This document shows positions 8,726 through 17,585 of a DNA stretch of 39,493 nt, piece after piece (within the stretch, counting starts at the first letter, position 1; each line of letters opens with the position of its first letter). The stretch covers positions 1 to 39,493 of the forward strand of contig CACMRS010000006.1 of the NCBI GenBank assembly GCA_902616165.1. Direction: 5' to 3'. The DNA comes from an uncultured Pelagibacteraceae bacterium (GTDB lineage: Bacteria; Pseudomonadota; Alphaproteobacteria; Pelagibacterales; Pelagibacteraceae). A program made the position numbers and the translations under genes. The notes below the pieces were generated by a model. It saw nothing but the letters and a program-made list of their open reading frames with translations. It had not been told where the DNA came from and searched no databases.

Positions 8726-11353
8726 ATGAGTAGCGAGAAATATATACATTCTGATGTAGAAAATAGAATTTATTCTTATTGGGAAAAAAATGGTCTTTTT
8801 AAACCTAGAGAAAATTCAAAAAAATTCTCAATTGTAATTCCTCCACCAAATGTAACTGGCAGTTTGCATATGGGTCATGCTCTCAATAATTCTATTCAAG
8901 ATTTATTAATTCGTTATCACAGAATGAATAATTATGAAACATTATGGCAACCAGGTACAGACCATGCTGGTATAGCCACTCAAGCTTTAGTCGAGAAAAA
9001 ATTAACTTCAGAAAAAATTGATAAAAATGAAATTGGAAGAGAAAAATTTATTGAAAAAGTTTGGGAATGGAAAGATCAATATGGCGACATCATAATAAAC
9101 CAGTTAAAAAAACTAGGTTGTTCCTGTGATTGGTCAAGAAATGCTTTCACTATGGATGAAAATTTATCAAAGTCAGTAATTAAGGTTTTTGTAGATCTTT
9201 ACAACAAAGGTTTAATCTATAAAGATAAGAAATTAGTTAATTGGGATACAGTTTTAAAAACAGCTATTTCAGATCTAGAAGTAGATCAAAGAGAGGTCAA
9301 TTCTAAAATTTATTACATCAAATATCCAATAGATGGAATGGATGAATTTATTACAATTGCAACCACCAGGCCCGAAACTATGCTTGGTGATACTGCTATT
9401 GCTGTTAATCCAAAAGATGAGCGATTTAAATCCTTTGTTGGAAAAACAGTTACAATACCAATTGTTGGAAGAAAAATAAAAATTATCAAAGATGATTATG
9501 CAGATCCTGAGCAAGGAACAGGAGCTTTAAAAATAACTCCTGCACATGATTTTAATGACTATGACGTTGGTCAAAGAAATAATCTTGAAATCATAAATAT
9601 TTTTACAGAAGCTGGTAAAATAAATAAAAATGCTCCAGAAAATTACATAGGTCTTGATAGGTCTGAAGCAAGAAAAAAAATTTTACAAGAACTTAAAGAA
9701 AAAGAATTTTTTGTAAAAGAGGAGAATATAAAAAATAAAGTACCTTATGGAGATAGATCTAATTCAATAATTGAACCTTTCTTAACAGAACAATGGTTTG
9801 CTGATGCAGGTAAATTATCTGTTAAAGCTAAAGAAGTTGTTAATTCAAAAAGGACAAATTTCTTTCCTGAGAATTGGTCAAAAACTTATTTTCAATGGAT
9901 GAATAATATTGAGCCATGGTGTATTTCAAGACAGCTTTGGTGGGGGCATCAAATACCTGCTTGGTATGGTCCTGACAAAAAAATTTTTGTTGCTGAAAAT
10001 GAAGATGATGCAAAACAACAAGCAAAAAAACATTACGGTAAAGATGTTGAATTAAATCGTGATCCAGATGTTTTAGACACTTGGTTCTCATCAGGCTTAT
10101 GGCCTTTTGCTACACTTGGTTGGCCGGATGATAATAAATATGTAGATAAATTTTATCCAACATCAGTATTAGTTACAGGTTTTGATATTATATTTTTCTG
10201 GGTAGCTAGAATGATTATGTTTGGTACTGAATTTTTAAACAAAGAACCATTTAAAGATATTTATGTTCATGCATTGGTTAGAGATGAAAAGGGACAGAAA
10301 ATGTCTAAGTCTAAAGGTAATGTAATTGACCCTTTAGATTTAATTGAAAAATATAGTGCAGATGCTCTTAGATTTACTTTGCTATCAATGGCTTCACCTG
10401 GCACAGATGTTAAACTTTCTGAAGATAGAGTTAAAGGTTATAGAAATTTTTTAAATAAATTATGGAATGCAAATAATTTTTTAATCACTAATGAATGTGA
10501 TTTTAAAGATATAGATCAAGTTCCTAGTTTAAATGTAAATATTAACAAATGGATTTATTCAGAACTTATTGAAACTAAAAATAAAATCGAAAAAAATCTT
10601 GAAGATTATAGATTTGATGAAGCAGCTAAAAATGCTTATCAATTTGCATGGCATTCTTATTGCGATTGGTATTTAGAGCTGTCTAAAACAATACTATTTT
10701 CAGATGATGAAAAAGCTAAAGCCGAGGTTAAAAAAGTATCATCTTTTGTATTTAAACAAATTTTGATTTTGCTACATCCTTTTATTCCTTTTGTTACTGA
10801 AGAAATTTGGCTTAAAAATAAATTTGATAATGACGGTAGTGATTATTTGATGCTTAAAAATTGGTTATCAGGTGAAATAAATAAGGACAGTAGCACTGAA
10901 CAGGTTGAAAACATCATCAACATTATTTCAGAGATTAGATCATTTAAAAATGAGCTAAATGTAAGCCCAGGCTCATTTATTGATTTATCAATAAGCAATA
11001 TTAATAAAAATCAAAAAGAATTTATTAATACAAATGAAATTATTCTAAAAAAACTAGGAAGAATAAATAGTATATTGGATAAAGATTTAGATAAACCAGC
11101 TGCGACAATGGTTGTTTCTGGTGATTTGTTTAAGATTTATTTTGATAAAGATGTTGATTTAAAATTAATCAAAGAAAATTTAACAAATAAACAAAGTAGA
11201 TTAGAGCAAGAGATGAATAAAATATCTCAGAGATTGGAGAATAAGAGTTTTGTAGATCGAGCTCCAAAAGAGATTGTTGAACAAGAAAAAAATAATTATA
11301 ATAATTTAAAGAATGATATTGAGAAAATATCAGTAACAATAAAGGGTATATAA
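8726..11353 (+). CDS. valS: Valyl-tRNA synthetase
   Basis: Charges tRNA-Val with valine. It is an 875-aa class Ia synthetase. The HIGH-type motif is [12 protein letters not shown] (HMGH at 48-51). The large CP1 editing insertion includes [15 protein letters not shown] (~213-227) and the conserved [14 protein letters not shown] (~449-462). KMSKS is at 525-529, followed by [21 protein letters not shown]. An anticodon-binding domain follows, and the C-terminal ~65 residues form the coiled coil typical of ValS ([19 protein letters not shown]). ATG 8726 is the first Met ahead of the conserved N-terminus. The stop overlaps the ilvD ATG by 1 nt, so valine/isoleucine synthesis and valine charging share a transcript. 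Confidence 0.97.
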   Translation: MSSEKYIHSDVENRIYSYWEKNGLFKPRENSKKFSIVIPPPNVTGSLHMGHALNNSIQDLLIRYHRMNNYETLWQPGTDHAGIATQALVEKKLTSEKIDKNEIGREKFIEKVWEWKDQYGDIIINQLKKLGCSCDWSRNAFTMDENLSKSVIKVFVDLYNKGLIYKDKKLVNWDTVLKTAISDLEVDQREVNSKIYYIKYPIDGMDEFITIATTRPETMLGDTAIAVNPKDERFKSFVGKTVTIPIVGRKIKIIKDDYADPEQGTGALKITPAHDFNDYDVGQRNNLEIINIFTEAGKINKNAPENYIGLDRSEARKKILQELKEKEFFVKEENIKNKVPYGDRSNSIIEPFLTEQWFADAGKLSVKAKEVVNSKRTNFFPENWSKTYFQWMNNIEPWCISRQLWWGHQIPAWYGPDKKIFVAENEDDAKQQAKKHYGKDVELNRDPDVLDTWFSSGLWPFATLGWPDDNKYVDKFYPTSVLVTGFDIIFFWVARMIMFGTEFLNKEPFKDIYVHALVRDEKGQKMSKSKGNVIDPLDLIEKYSADALRFTLLSMASPGTDVKLSEDRVKGYRNFLNKLWNANNFLITNECDFKDIDQVPSLNVNINKWIYSELIETKNKIEKNLEDYRFDEAAKNAYQFAWHSYCDWYLELSKTILFSDDEKAKAEVKKVSSFVFKQILILLHPFIPFVTEEIWLKNKFDNDGSDYLMLKNWLSGEINKDSSTEQVENIINIISEIRSFKNELNVSPGSFIDLSISNINKNQKEFINTNEIILKKLGRINSILDKDLDKPAATMVVSGDLFKIYFDKDVDLKLIKENLTNKQSRLEQEMNKISQRLENKSFVDRAPKEIVEQEKNNYNNLKNDIEKISVTIKGI

Positions 11354-13071
11354 TGGCTAAATTCAATAAAAAGAAACTTCCAAGCAGACATACATCATTA
11401 GGAGCTGACAGAGCTCCACACAGATCATTTTATTATGCTATGGGGGAAACTGAGAAAGATGTGGCAAAACCCTTTGTTGGCGTCGTTTCCACATGGAATG
11501 AGGCAGCTCCTTGTAACATTGCACTAATGAGACAAGCTCAATCAGTTAAAAAAGGAGTTAGAGCTAATGGTGGAACTCCAAGAGAATTTTGTACAATTAC
11601 CGTTACTGACGGTATTGCAATGGGGCATGAAGGAATGAAGTCTTCATTGATATCCAGAGAAGTAATCGCTGACTCAGCTGAACTTACAGTTAGAGGTCAT
11701 TGTTATGATGCTTTAGTTGGTATCGCAGGATGTGATAAATCTTTACCAGGTCTAATGATGTCTATGGTTAGATTAAATGTACCAAGTGTATTTATATATG
11801 GTGGATCGATCCTTCCAGGCAAATATAAAGGGAAAGACGTAACAGTTGTGGATGTATTTGAGGCGGTTGGAAAACATTCAACAGGTCAAATGTCTGCTGC
11901 AGAACTTAGAAAATTAGAATTAGTTGCTTGTCCTAGTGCAGGTGCTTGTGGAGGTCAATTTACTGCAAATACAATGGCATGTGTATCTGAAGCAATTGGA
12001 TTAGCATTACCTTATTCAGCTGGAACACCAGCTCCATATGAGGAAAGAGATAAATACGCAAAAGTTAGTGGTAAAACGGTTATGAACCTTTTGAAAAAAG
12101 GAATTAAACCAAGAGATATAGTTACAAGAAAAGCTTTAGAAAATGCTGCAACAGTTGTTGCTGCAACTGGTGGTTCTACAAATGCAGGATTACATTTACC
12201 TGCTATTGCAAATGAAGCAGGAATTAAATTTGATTTAATGGATGTTGCTAAAATTTTTAAAAGAACACCTTATCTTGCAGATTTAAAACCTGGTGGAAAA
12301 TATGTTGCAAAAGATATGTGGTTAGCAGGTGGTGTTCCAATGTTATTAAAAACTTTATATGAAGGTGGATATATTCATGGTGATTGCATGACGGTTACAG
12401 GAAAAACTATGAAGGAAAATTTAAAAGGAATTAAATTTAATCCAAGACAAAAAGTAATGAGATCTTATAAAAATCCGTTATCACCAACAGGAGGTGTTGT
12501 TGGATTAAAAGGAAACCTAGCACCAGAAGGTGCAATTGTTAAAGTTGCTGGACTAAAAAAATTACAATTTACAGGTAAAGCAAGATGCTTTGAAAATGAG
12601 GAAAGTGCAATGAAAGCTGTTCAAAGCAAAAAGTATAACGATGGTGATGTAATTATAATTAGATACGAAGGACCTGTTGGAGGTCCAGGTATGAGAGAAA
12701 TGTTATCTACAACAAGTGCAATTTATGGACAGGGAAAAGGGGAGAAAGTAGCCCTTATTACAGACGGTAGGTTCTCTGGAGCCACAAGAGGCTTTTGTGT
12801 CGGTCACGTAGGCCCTGAGGCCGCTCTAGGGGGTCCTATAGGCCTTTTACGTACAGGAGATATCATTGATATCGATGCCAAAAAAGGAACTATAAATGTA
12901 AGACTTTCTAAAAAAGAAATGGCCGCAAGAAAAAGAAAATGGAAAGCTAGAAAATCAGATTTTGGTTCAGGTACTTTATGGAAATATGCACAAACAGTTG
13001 GACCTGCATATTTAGGAGCACCAACTCATCCAGGTAAGAAAAAAGAAGTTAAGGATTATTCAGAGATTTAA
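11353..13071 (+). CDS. ilvD: Dihydroxy-acid dehydratase
   Basis: Converts 2,3-dihydroxyisovalerate (or the methylvalerate homologue) to the 2-keto acid in valine/isoleucine synthesis, with an Fe-S cluster. The 572 aa are normal in length. Signature segments include [17 protein letters not shown] (~38-54), [12 protein letters not shown] (~127-138, cluster Cys), [18 protein letters not shown] (~197-214, second Cys) and the C-terminal [21 protein letters not shown] (residues ~470-490). The stretch encoding this last motif (about 12730-12860) is visibly richer in G+C than the rest of the gene. It overlaps valS and manC by 1 nt each (TAATG). Confidence 0.97.
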   Translation: MAKFNKKKLPSRHTSLGADRAPHRSFYYAMGETEKDVAKPFVGVVSTWNEAAPCNIALMRQAQSVKKGVRANGGTPREFCTITVTDGIAMGHEGMKSSLISREVIADSAELTVRGHCYDALVGIAGCDKSLPGLMMSMVRLNVPSVFIYGGSILPGKYKGKDVTVVDVFEAVGKHSTGQMSAAELRKLELVACPSAGACGGQFTANTMACVSEAIGLALPYSAGTPAPYEERDKYAKVSGKTVMNLLKKGIKPRDIVTRKALENAATVVAATGGSTNAGLHLPAIANEAGIKFDLMDVAKIFKRTPYLADLKPGGKYVAKDMWLAGGVPMLLKTLYEGGYIHGDCMTVTGKTMKENLKGIKFNPRQKVMRSYKNPLSPTGGVVGLKGNLAPEGAIVKVAGLKKLQFTGKARCFENEESAMKAVQSKKYNDGDVIIIRYEGPVGGPGMREMLSTTSAIYGQGKGEKVALITDGRFSGATRGFCVGHVGPEAALGGPIGLLRTGDIIDIDAKKGTINVRLSKKEMAARKRKWKARKSDFGSGTLWKYAQTVGPAYLGAPTHPGKKKEVKDYSEI

Positions 13072-14276
13072 TGAAAATTCGTCCAGTTATTTTATGTGGA
13101 GGTGCTGGAACTCGACTTTGGCCTTATTCTAAAAATCATCAAGCAAAACAGTTTATTGATTTTGGTAATTGGACTTTACTTGGAAAGACACTTGAGAGAA
13201 CAAAAGCATTAATCTTCGATGCGCCAGTTATAAGTACAAATAAAAAATATCTTAAACAAATAAAACAACATCTTAGAAAATGCAAAATAAATAAGTACAA
13301 AATTGTTCTAGAACCAGCAAAAAGAAATACTGCACCAGCTATATTAAGCACAGCTTTAATTAAAGATATTCCAGGCAATCAACCGTTAATGTTTTTTACA
13401 GCAGACCATTTGATTGAAAAAATGAATATTTTTAATAAGGCGATAAATAAAAATAAATCAAATCTTAATGAAGAAAATATATTTGTTTTTGGAATAAAAC
13501 CTAAATCTCCAACTAGTGATTATGGTTATTTTTTAACCAAAAAAATTAAAGGTAATATCAATAAAGTAACAAGATTTATTGAAAAACCAAAAGAAGCTAA
13601 AGCAAAAGAGATTATAAAGAATAAAGGTTATTGGAATTCAGGAATGTTTTATCTGCGAAAAGATTCCATTATTAATAACTTTAAAAAATATCAACCCAAA
13701 ACTTATAGAAATTGTTTAAATGCAGTTAATAAATCAAAATATAAGGCCAATACATATTATCTAAACAAAGCTTCATTTATAAAAGCGACTGCTAAATCTT
13801 TTGATTATGCAATTCTAGAAAAAACCAAACAAATTAACGCTATCAAATTAGATATTCCTTGGTCGGATCTTGGTAGTTGGAAAGAAATTTTGAAGATGTA
13901 TGACAAAAATAAAAACAAATATATTAAGAAAAAAAATGTCTATTACCGTCCATGGGGTAGGTATACAAATCTATTTGAGGGCAAAGAGTTTCTAATTAAA
14001 GAGTTATATGTAAAACCACAAGGAATACTAAGTTTACAAAAACACCATCATCGAGCTGAACATTGGTTAGTCACACAAGGAAATGCAAAAATAACTCTTA
14101 ATAAAGATATTATAATTAAAAAGGCAGGTGAACATATATTCATTCCATTAGAAGCAATCCATAGAGTTCAAAATCCAGGAAAAAAACCTGTTAAAATTGT
14201 CGAAGCTCAAATCGGTTCAATTTTGAAGGAAAGTGATATTGTTAGATATCAAGATGTTTATGGAAGAGTTCGTTAA
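13071..14276 (+). CDS. manC: Mannose-1-phosphate guanylyltransferase (ManC/CpsB type)
   Basis: Makes GDP-mannose from mannose-1-phosphate and GTP for surface polysaccharide. The N-terminal nucleotidyltransferase has the pyrophosphorylase loop CGGAGTRLWPYSK (~9-21), followed by QFIDF. EPAKRNTAPAI (~81-91), TADHLIEK (~104-111) and FIEKPKEAKAKE (~166-177) are family landmarks. The C-terminal ~110 residues are the MannoseP_isomer cupin (YRPWGRYTNLFEG, then LQKHHHRAEHWLVTQG, then HIFIPLEAIHRVQNPG). At 401 aa it is shorter than the ~470 of E. coli CpsB, mostly through a compact middle, but both domains are present. It is the last gene of the valS-ilvD-manC run. Confidence 0.92.
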   Translation: MKIRPVILCGGAGTRLWPYSKNHQAKQFIDFGNWTLLGKTLERTKALIFDAPVISTNKKYLKQIKQHLRKCKINKYKIVLEPAKRNTAPAILSTALIKDIPGNQPLMFFTADHLIEKMNIFNKAINKNKSNLNEENIFVFGIKPKSPTSDYGYFLTKKIKGNINKVTRFIEKPKEAKAKEIIKNKGYWNSGMFYLRKDSIINNFKKYQPKTYRNCLNAVNKSKYKANTYYLNKASFIKATAKSFDYAILEKTKQINAIKLDIPWSDLGSWKEILKMYDKNKNKYIKKKNVYYRPWGRYTNLFEGKEFLIKELYVKPQGILSLQKHHHRAEHWLVTQGNAKITLNKDIIIKKAGEHIFIPLEAIHRVQNPGKKPVKIVEAQIGSILKESDIVRYQDVYGRVR

Positions 14277-14293
14277 ATTAACTTAATTGTAAT

Positions 14294-14329
14294 ATTAGAT
14301 AAATATTTTTGTAATTAAACTTATCTAAT
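14294..14329. terminator. 9-bp inverted repeat downstream of manC, possible terminator
   Basis: ATTAGATAA (14294-14302) and TTATCTAAT (14321-14329) are exact complements separated by 18 nt containing a five-T run. It begins 17 nt after the manC stop. The stem is AT-rich and no T tract follows it, so it would be a weak intrinsic terminator at best. Confidence 0.3.
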
Positions 14330-14403
14330 GATTGCTTACAAAATTTATAGTTAAATAATAAATTATTCTTCTCGTATTCACTTTAAATTTTGTTAATTAA
14401 CAA

Positions 14404-14437
14404 CTTTCTCTCTTTTCATAATTGAGAAGAGAGAAAG
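14404..14437. terminator. Strong hairpin between convergent manC and the Lys-rich gene
   Basis: An 11-bp perfect stem, CTTTCTCTCTT (14404-14414) with AAGAGAGAAAG (14427-14437), extends inwards past one G-T pair to a total of 15 positions around a TAAT loop. A 14-bp palindrome, TTGTTAATTAACAA, abuts it at 14390-14403. It lies 13 nt beyond the minus-strand stop at 14451 and faces manC from the other side, so it is placed as a two-way terminator or mRNA 3'-end stabiliser. Neither strand has a classic T tract. Confidence 0.5.
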
Positions 14438-14450
14438 ACGAATTTAGATA

Positions 14451-14660
14451 TTAATTATTTACAGATGCTGAGCTTTCATTAGCTTGTTTCTTAGCTATTT
14501 TTTTTGCTCTTTTTTCAGCAATTTTTTTTTCTAAACTTGCAATTTTTATATTAATTTTAGATAATTTTTTTTCTTTTAAACTTATCTTATTTTTAAGTTT
14601 ATCTATTGATTTGATAAATTTCTTTTTTCTTTTTTCATTTTTCTTTAGTTTTTTACCCAT
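14451..14660 (-). CDS. Small Lys-rich coiled-coil protein, unknown function
   Basis: 69 aa, about 40% Lys, with a heptad-like helix across residues ~15-62 (IDKLKNKISLKEKKLSKINIK and onward) and a short Ala/Ser/Asn tail. There is no signal peptide, membrane segment or recognised domain. A perfect AGGAGG (14667-14672 on the complement) sits 6 nt before the ATG. That is the strongest Shine-Dalgarno noticed in the window and it supports the gene being real and well translated. The sequence resembles small basic nucleoid- or RNA-binding proteins only in composition. It lies 89 nt downstream of the lipid kinase gene and is followed by a strong hairpin. Confidence 0.7.
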   Translation of the reverse strand: MGKKLKKNEKRKKKFIKSIDKLKNKISLKEKKLSKINIKIASLEKKIAEKRAKKIAKKQANESSASVNN

Positions 14661-14749
14661 GACAACCTCCTATAGTAAATTTAAAAACAACTATATTTAA
14701 ATTAAATATCTTAGTAAAATAATTTTTTGTTAAATCATGTTATTTAAAA

Positions 14750-15634
14750 TTATAGTAAAAAATTTACTTTTTTATCTGAAAATTCAATATCAATCTGTTT
14801 ATGACATCCAAAATTGTCCCCATCAATCTGAACGGGAATTTCAAAATTATTACCATCAATATGAATATTTTTTGAGTAAGTAGTGATAACAGATTTGTTT
14901 TTCGATAGATCTCCATAAATAATAATTAAAATTATATAATATATTAGTTTTAATCTTGTTAAATCTCTGAACACGTAAGTTACCAATCTATCATCAAAAA
15001 TATCTGATTTATTTATCTTATGATGACCAGCATAATACTTTGTATTAGATGACAATATCCAATCAGCCTGATGTTTTTGACCGTCAAAAAAAACATTAAG
15101 TTTATTATTATTCATAAATAAAAAATGTTGAAATCCTTTTAAACCAAAAATTATCTTTCCTAGTATTTTTTTTATACGCGTATCAATAGAGTGAACAATT
15201 TTAGCATCCCAACCAATACCAGCCATTAAAAAAAAATAATTTTCATTTATTTTTATAAGATTAGATTGTTTATAATTATTTGATGTTAAAGCACTGCAAA
15301 TATCATTTACTTTTTTGGTTATAGATAACTCTGCTTGAAGTAAATTGGCAGTCCCAGCCGGTATATACCCAATTGCAAAATTTTCATTAAAATCAAAGTC
15401 ATTTTTGATTAATTCATTGATAGCAAATGATACTGATCCATCACCACCAGCAACTATCAATCTATCATAATTTTTATTTTTAAATTCAAGGAATATTTTT
15501 TTTGCCTCTTGTTCAGATTTAGTTTTGAAAAAATCAACAGTATTATTGATCTTTAATTTTTCATAAATTTTATTTACTAATTTTACTTTTTTCCCTGATG
15601 ATGAATTGAGATTATAAATTAAACAATAATGCAT
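14750..15634 (-). CDS. Diacylglycerol/lipid kinase, DAGK_cat (YegS/DgkB-like) family
   Basis: Predicted ATP-dependent kinase of a lipid such as diacylglycerol, 294 aa. The catalytic domain has the family motif VAGGDGSVSFAINEL (residues ~61-75), the GYIPAGTANLLQAEL loop (~89-103) and the mid-domain MAGIGWDAKIVHSID (~138-152). The C-terminal YegS-type beta domain ends in PVQIDGDNFG. There is no membrane helix. It diverges from plcP across a 99-nt gap. A PhoB-box-like repeat in that gap points towards this gene. Next to plcP-agt, whose products are diacylglycerol and glycolipid, a DAG kinase would turn DAG back to phosphatidate. The exact substrate is not proven. Confidence 0.85.
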   Translation of the reverse strand: MHYCLIYNLNSSSGKKVKLVNKIYEKLKINNTVDFFKTKSEQEAKKIFLEFKNKNYDRLIVAGGDGSVSFAINELIKNDFDFNENFAIGYIPAGTANLLQAELSITKKVNDICSALTSNNYKQSNLIKINENYFFLMAGIGWDAKIVHSIDTRIKKILGKIIFGLKGFQHFLFMNNNKLNVFFDGQKHQADWILSSNTKYYAGHHKINKSDIFDDRLVTYVFRDLTRLKLIYYIILIIIYGDLSKNKSVITTYSKNIHIDGNNFEIPVQIDGDNFGCHKQIDIEFSDKKVNFLL

Positions 15635-15701
15635 AATTTTTTCGTAATTAAATTTTAATAAATCCTTAACATTTCAATGAAATAAGAAATAGATGATTCG
15701 A

Positions 15702-15719
15702 GTTACAGTTGTGTTACAA
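15702..15719 (-). promoter_or_regulatory. Pho-box-like repeat between the lipid kinase and plcP
   Basis: Read on the minus strand, TTGTAAC (15719-15713), a 4-nt spacer ACAA, then CTGTAAC (15708-15702). This is the 7+4+7 layout of PhoB sites (E. coli CTGTCAT units). Ten nt further on the minus strand is TATTTC (15691-15686), a possible -10 at the spacing of E. coli pstS. The orientation favours the kinase gene. The site ends only 14 nt before the plcP ATG. Confidence 0.6.
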
Positions 15720-15733
15720 AAAAAGTTTTTTTA

Positions 15734-16540
15734 ATGGCCCCACTATTAAAATATAAGAGCATATTCATATCTGATGTACATCTTGGTACTAAAGGTTGTC
15801 AAGCAGGCAAGCTTCTAGAATTTTTCAAAAATTCAAGATCTGAAAATCTTTATTTGGTTGGAGACATAATCGATGTTTGGGCTATGCAAAAGAGTTTCTA
15901 TTGGCCTCAAGAGCACAATGATGTCATTCAAAAAATATTAAGAAAAGCAAGGCACGGAACAAAAGTATTTTACATTATTGGTAATCATGACGAGGTGTTT
16001 AGAAAATTTATCCCAATGCATTTGGGTGATATTAAAATTGTAAATAGAGTTATTCATGAAACACAGTTAGGAAAAAAATATCTAGTTGTTCATGGTGATG
16101 CTTGGGACGGAGTAATGAAACATGCAAAATGGCTATCTAAATTAGGAGCTATTGCATATGAATTATTACTTAAAATTAATATTATTATAAATTTCTTTAG
16201 AAAGTTGAGAGGTAAAGACTATTGGTCTTTGGCAAAATTTTTAAAATATAAGGTAAAAAATGCTGTCAAATATATAGGTGAATATGAAAACACACTTTCA
16301 AAATATGCAAAAAGAAAAAAATTTGATGGAATAATTTGTGGTCACATCCATCACGCTGAAAATTTAAACCTTGATGGTGTGAATTATTTAAATTGTGGTG
16401 ATTGGGTTGAGTCTTGTACAGCATTAACAGAAAAATATGATGGAACTTTTGAGATAATTTATTGGGATAAAAAAAGAAAAGAATATATTTCAGAAAATAT
16501 TGATAAAGACAAGTTCACTTCCTTCAAAAAAGCATCCTAA
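15734..16540 (+). CDS. plcP: Metallophosphoesterase PlcP (phospholipase C-type, membrane lipid remodelling)
   Basis: A 268-aa calcineurin-like phosphoesterase, distantly like LpxH. Metal ligands are visible: D14 and H16 in FISDVHLG, D44 in VGDIIDVW, N84-H85 in GNHDE, H120 in VVHGD, and H204/H206 in CGHIHHAE (residue numbers good to +/-1). PlcP enzymes of marine alphaproteobacteria split phosphatidyl head groups under phosphate starvation, leaving diacylglycerol. The start is fixed because the first metal motif follows at once. agt begins 3 nt after the stop, the canonical plcP-agt pair, with phoR next. LpxH-type UDP-diacylglucosamine hydrolase is the alternative, but the agt and Pho context favours PlcP. 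Confidence 0.85.
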   Translation: MAPLLKYKSIFISDVHLGTKGCQAGKLLEFFKNSRSENLYLVGDIIDVWAMQKSFYWPQEHNDVIQKILRKARHGTKVFYIIGNHDEVFRKFIPMHLGDIKIVNRVIHETQLGKKYLVVHGDAWDGVMKHAKWLSKLGAIAYELLLKINIIINFFRKLRGKDYWSLAKFLKYKVKNAVKYIGEYENTLSKYAKRKKFDGIICGHIHHAENLNLDGVNYLNCGDWVESCTALTEKYDGTFEIIYWDKKRKEYISENIDKDKFTSFKKAS

Positions 16541-16543
16541 AAA

Positions 16544-17551
16544 ATGAAAATATTAATAGTCACTGATGCTTATTACCCGCAAGTTAATGGTGTAGTAAGA
16601 ACTCTCCATCAAACAGGTGAAATACTTAAATCACAAGGTCACACTATTGAATATATTACACCTCAACAATTTCTGACTGTACCTATGCCCAAATATAATG
16701 AAATTAGATTATCTTTAAATGTTTGGCCTCGTGTAAGTAATTTAATCAATTCAATTAAACCTGATGCAATACACATTGCAACAGAAGGGCCTCTTGGTTT
16801 TATGGCAAGAAGACATTGTATTAAAAAAGGTTTAAAGTTTACAACAAGTTTTCATACAAGATTTGATAAATATATGAAACTTTATATGCCTATCATTCCA
16901 GCTAAATGGTCAGAAAAATTTTTATGTAATTTTCATAATAAAGCTGAAAGAATTTTAGTGACAACAGAATCCATGCGTGAAGAGTTAATTGCATTAGGTG
17001 TTGATAACAATAAAATGGTTACATGGACCAGGGGAGGTAATCATGGCGCGTTTAAAAACCCCATTAAGAGAGACTTACCTTACAAAAGACCTATATGGAT
17101 ATATGTTGGTAGGATTGCAGTTGAAAAAAATATAAAAGCATTTTTAGATCTCGATCTTGAAGGTACTAAAGTTATTATTGGAAAAGGTCCAGACCTAAAC
17201 AATTTGAAAAAAAAATTTCCAAATGATATTTTTTTAGGTGAAAAGACTAATGGAGAATTAGCATCTCATTTTGCATCATCAGACGTTTTTGTTTTTCCTA
17301 GTAAAACTGATACATTTGGTATTGTTGTTTTGGAATCATTAAATTGCGGTACACCAGTTGCAGCTTATCCAGTGCCAGGACCTAAAGATATATTAGGTGG
17401 AACTAATATTGATACTTTAGATGATGATTTGAAGGCTTCTGCTTTAAAAGCTTTGAAGGTAAGTCGCCAAGATTGTCGTGATTTTGCAAAAAAATATTCA
17501 TGGGAAGAAACAGCAAAAATATTTTTTGAAAATATTTCACCTAATTATTAA
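16544..17551 (+). CDS. agt: Glycosyltransferase family 4 Agt (glycolipid synthesis under phosphate stress)
   Basis: Predicted to transfer a sugar (glucose or glucuronic acid in characterised relatives) to the diacylglycerol that PlcP releases, replacing phospholipid with glycolipid at the inner membrane. The 335 aa form a GT-B fold. The N-terminal domain holds DAYYPQVNGVVRT (~8-20). The C-terminal donor site has YVGRIAVEKN (~187-196), and the EX7E-type segment SKTDTFGIVVLESLNCGTPV (~249-268). There is no membrane helix. It starts 3 nt after plcP and lies 34 nt before phoR, so the three are probably co-transcribed. Which sugar is used cannot be read from the sequence. Confidence 0.85.
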   Translation: MKILIVTDAYYPQVNGVVRTLHQTGEILKSQGHTIEYITPQQFLTVPMPKYNEIRLSLNVWPRVSNLINSIKPDAIHIATEGPLGFMARRHCIKKGLKFTTSFHTRFDKYMKLYMPIIPAKWSEKFLCNFHNKAERILVTTESMREELIALGVDNNKMVTWTRGGNHGAFKNPIKRDLPYKRPIWIYVGRIAVEKNIKAFLDLDLEGTKVIIGKGPDLNNLKKKFPNDIFLGEKTNGELASHFASSDVFVFPSKTDTFGIVVLESLNCGTPVAAYPVPGPKDILGGTNIDTLDDDLKASALKALKVSRQDCRDFAKKYSWEETAKIFFENISPNY

Positions 17552-17585
17552 AGACAATATTCATTACATTTGTTAAAACATATCC

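Noticed and set aside
17561-17582. Pho-box-like ATTACAT-TTGT-TAAAACA upstream of phoR
   Set aside because: Only the first unit and spacer resemble the plcP-region site. The second unit matches poorly, and phoR can be read from the plcP-agt transcript.
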